Positions 5,694 through 6,710 of a stretch of DNA of 6,710 bases are shown one piece after another. The notes below the pieces were generated by a model that made no database searches, had not been told where the DNA came from, and saw only the letters and a program-made list of their open reading frames with translations. Made by a program: the position numbers and the translations under genes. The stretch is from Clostridia bacterium (GTDB taxonomy: Bacteria; Bacillota; Clostridia; Oscillospirales; CAG-272), in contig JAFTXB010000091.1 in NCBI GenBank assembly GCA_017461825.1, positions 1 through 6,710 of the forward strand, written 5' to 3'. Within the stretch, counting starts at the first letter, position 1. The number at the start of each line of letters is the position of its first letter.

Positions 5694-6584
5694 ATGCGAG
5701 ATTCCTTTGCAAATTATCATCCCATCGTAAATCTGCTTTATTTCACTTTGGTGATCGCCTTTTCCATGCTTCTGACGCACCCCGTGGCGCAGATACTCGC
5801 GCTTATCTGTGCCGTTACCTATGCTGTAAGTGTCGAGGGCAAAAAGTGTGCGCTGTTCTTGCTGAAATTTTGTTTACCGATGGTTCTTCTCACCGCATTT
5901 ATCAACCCTGCCTTTAATCACGAGGGTGCAACCATTCTGTACTATTTCAGCAGCGGAAACCCTCTGACACTTGAAAGCATTTTGTACGGTATTTCGGCAG
6001 GTGCTATGCTTGTTACGGTGATATTGTGGTTCTCGGCGTTTTCCCGTGTTATGACCTCGGACAAGTTTATTTATCTGTTCGGCAAGGTCATTCCCGCGCT
6101 CTCTCTTGTGCTGAGTATGTCGCTTCGCTTCGTACCGAAATTCAAAAAGCAGACCGAGATCGTAGTGGAGGCTCAAAGATGTATCGGGCGCGATATATCG
6201 ACGGGTAGCTTGTGGCAACGCTTCAAAACGGCGGTGGTCATTCTCTCAATTATGATTACTTGGGCGCTTGAAAACGCCATTGAGACAGCGGACAGCATGA
6301 AAAGCCGCGGCTACGGACTGAAAGGAAGAACGGCGTTCTCAATATACCGTATGGACGACCGCGACAAATACGCTCTGATTTGGCTCGGATTTTGCGGATT
6401 GTTTCTCACTGCAGGCGTAATGCTTTCTGCCTTTGGCTTCCGCTATTTTCCAAGCATCCGCTATGCCGCGCTTGATATGACTACGATACCGTTCTATGCC
6501 GTATATTTCGGACTTTGCATCACACCCGTGGTGCTGAATTTTGGGGAGGAGAGAAAATGGAAAACTATATATTCAAAAATGTGA
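5694..6584 (+). CDS. ecfT: ECF transporter transmembrane component (EcfT/CbiQ family)
   Basis: A 296-residue integral membrane protein that in ECF importers couples the ATPases to the vitamin-binding S component. Hydrophobic segments are visible at roughly residues 10-30, 32-48, 55-73, 95-118 and 125-145, then after the coupling region at 178-198, 223-246 and 255-280. The two cytoplasmic coupling motifs of the family are present in variant form: E-A-Q-R-C-I-G-R-D at 159-167 and K-S-R-G-Y-G at 203-208 (Ala-Arg-Gly type, here Ser-Arg-Gly). The ATG at 5694 is chosen because the family starts close to the Y-H-P-I-V-N motif; a GTG at 5673 with GAGG upstream is the alternative and would overlap the preceding gene. 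It lies four bases after the DUF4430 frame and overlaps the ATPase gene by 28 bases, so it is part of one operon. Context and riboswitch point to corrinoid import, but the T component alone does not fix the substrate. Confidence 0.88.
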   Translation: MRDSFANYHPIVNLLYFTLVIAFSMLLTHPVAQILALICAVTYAVSVEGKKCALFLLKFCLPMVLLTAFINPAFNHEGATILYYFSSGNPLTLESILYGISAGAMLVTVILWFSAFSRVMTSDKFIYLFGKVIPALSLVLSMSLRFVPKFKKQTEIVVEAQRCIGRDISTGSLWQRFKTAVVILSIMITWALENAIETADSMKSRGYGLKGRTAFSIYRMDDRDKYALIWLGFCGLFLTAGVMLSAFGFRYFPSIRYAALDMTTIPFYAVYFGLCITPVVLNFGEERKWKTIYSKM

Positions 6585-6710
6585 GCTTTTCCTATCCCGA
6601 GGTGGAAGAAAAAGCCTTGGAGCAGATCTCCTTTTCGGTAAATCAAGGAGAATTTTTGATCCTTTGCGGCCCCTCTGGGTGCGGAAAGTCCACGTTGCTC
6701 AGACACTTAA
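6557..6710 (+). CDS. ECF transporter ATP-binding protein (N-terminal part)
   Basis: The first 51 codons of an ABC ATPase are visible before the window ends. GGGGAGG at 6543-6549 lies seven bases before the ATG. The start reads M-E-N-Y-I-F-K-N-V-S-F-S-Y-P, the usual opening of ECF ATPases with an aromatic residue for adenine stacking, and the Walker A motif G-P-S-G-C-G-K-S-T is at residues 38-46. It overlaps the end of the EcfT gene by 28 bases, indicating translational coupling. ECF importers use two such ATPase domains, either as two proteins or as one fused protein; which applies here is outside the window. It powers vitamin uptake on the cytoplasmic side. Confidence 0.9.
   Translation, partial: MENYIFKNVSFSYPEVEEKALEQISFSVNQGEFLILCGPSGCGKSTLLRHL

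Noticed and set aside
1..6710. tRNA, rRNA, CRISPR array, insertion sequence or attachment site
   Set aside because: No cloverleaf, regularly spaced repeats, transposase or terminal inverted repeats were seen; apart from the leader at 333-717 the window is densely coding.

Overview
The window looks like chromosome of an anaerobic Gram-positive clostridium (Eubacteriales, probably an uncultured gut or rumen Oscillospiraceae-type organism). The reasons are Shine-Dalgarno-rich leaders, a dockerin and cohesins, a lipobox lipoprotein, a DUF2284 protein and an energy-coupling-factor (ECF) vitamin transporter. The taxonomic placement is inference. All genes read on the + strand.

Layout: (1) 3-332, the C-terminal end of a DUF2284 cysteine-rich putative metal-binding protein. 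(2) 333-717, a 385-bp non-coding leader holding a cobalamin (B12) riboswitch aptamer (about 366-523), an expression platform with a strong intrinsic terminator (549-609) and a competing helix (530-560), then the ribosome binding site of the next gene. (3) 718-3954, a 1078-residue secreted modular protein: signal peptide, transcobalamin-C/DUF4430-like beta domain, Ig-like domain, Cys-containing beta domain, alpha/alpha toroid of the prenyltransferase/transcobalamin type, cohesin-like domain and C-terminal dockerin. (4) 3972-3999, a strong intergenic hairpin. (5) 4026-4646, a small membrane-anchored cohesin protein. (6) 4649-5689, a lipoprotein whose C-terminal DUF4430 (transcobalamin-like C-terminal) domain is cut off from its N-terminal half by one in-frame TAA at 5180-5182. 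(7) 5694-6584, an EcfT/CbiQ-type transmembrane component. (8) 6557 to the window end, the start of an ECF ABC ATPase with its Walker A motif.

Reading them together: a B12 riboswitch controls a gene run that carries both halves of the fold used by animal intrinsic factor/transcobalamin (an alpha toroid and DUF4430-type beta domains), a cohesin-dockerin pair that could dock the large secreted protein onto the membrane, and an ECF transporter core. The simplest model is a surface-assembled corrinoid capture machine: the toroid/beta protein binds B12 or another corrinoid, is held by the membrane cohesin, and hands the ligand through the DUF4430 lipoprotein to an ECF importer. The riboswitch, the domains and the operon order can be read in the sequence; the capture-and-handover model is inference. 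The substrate-specific S component is not in this window. The in-frame stop in the lipoprotein gene is the one clear defect, or possible recoding event.
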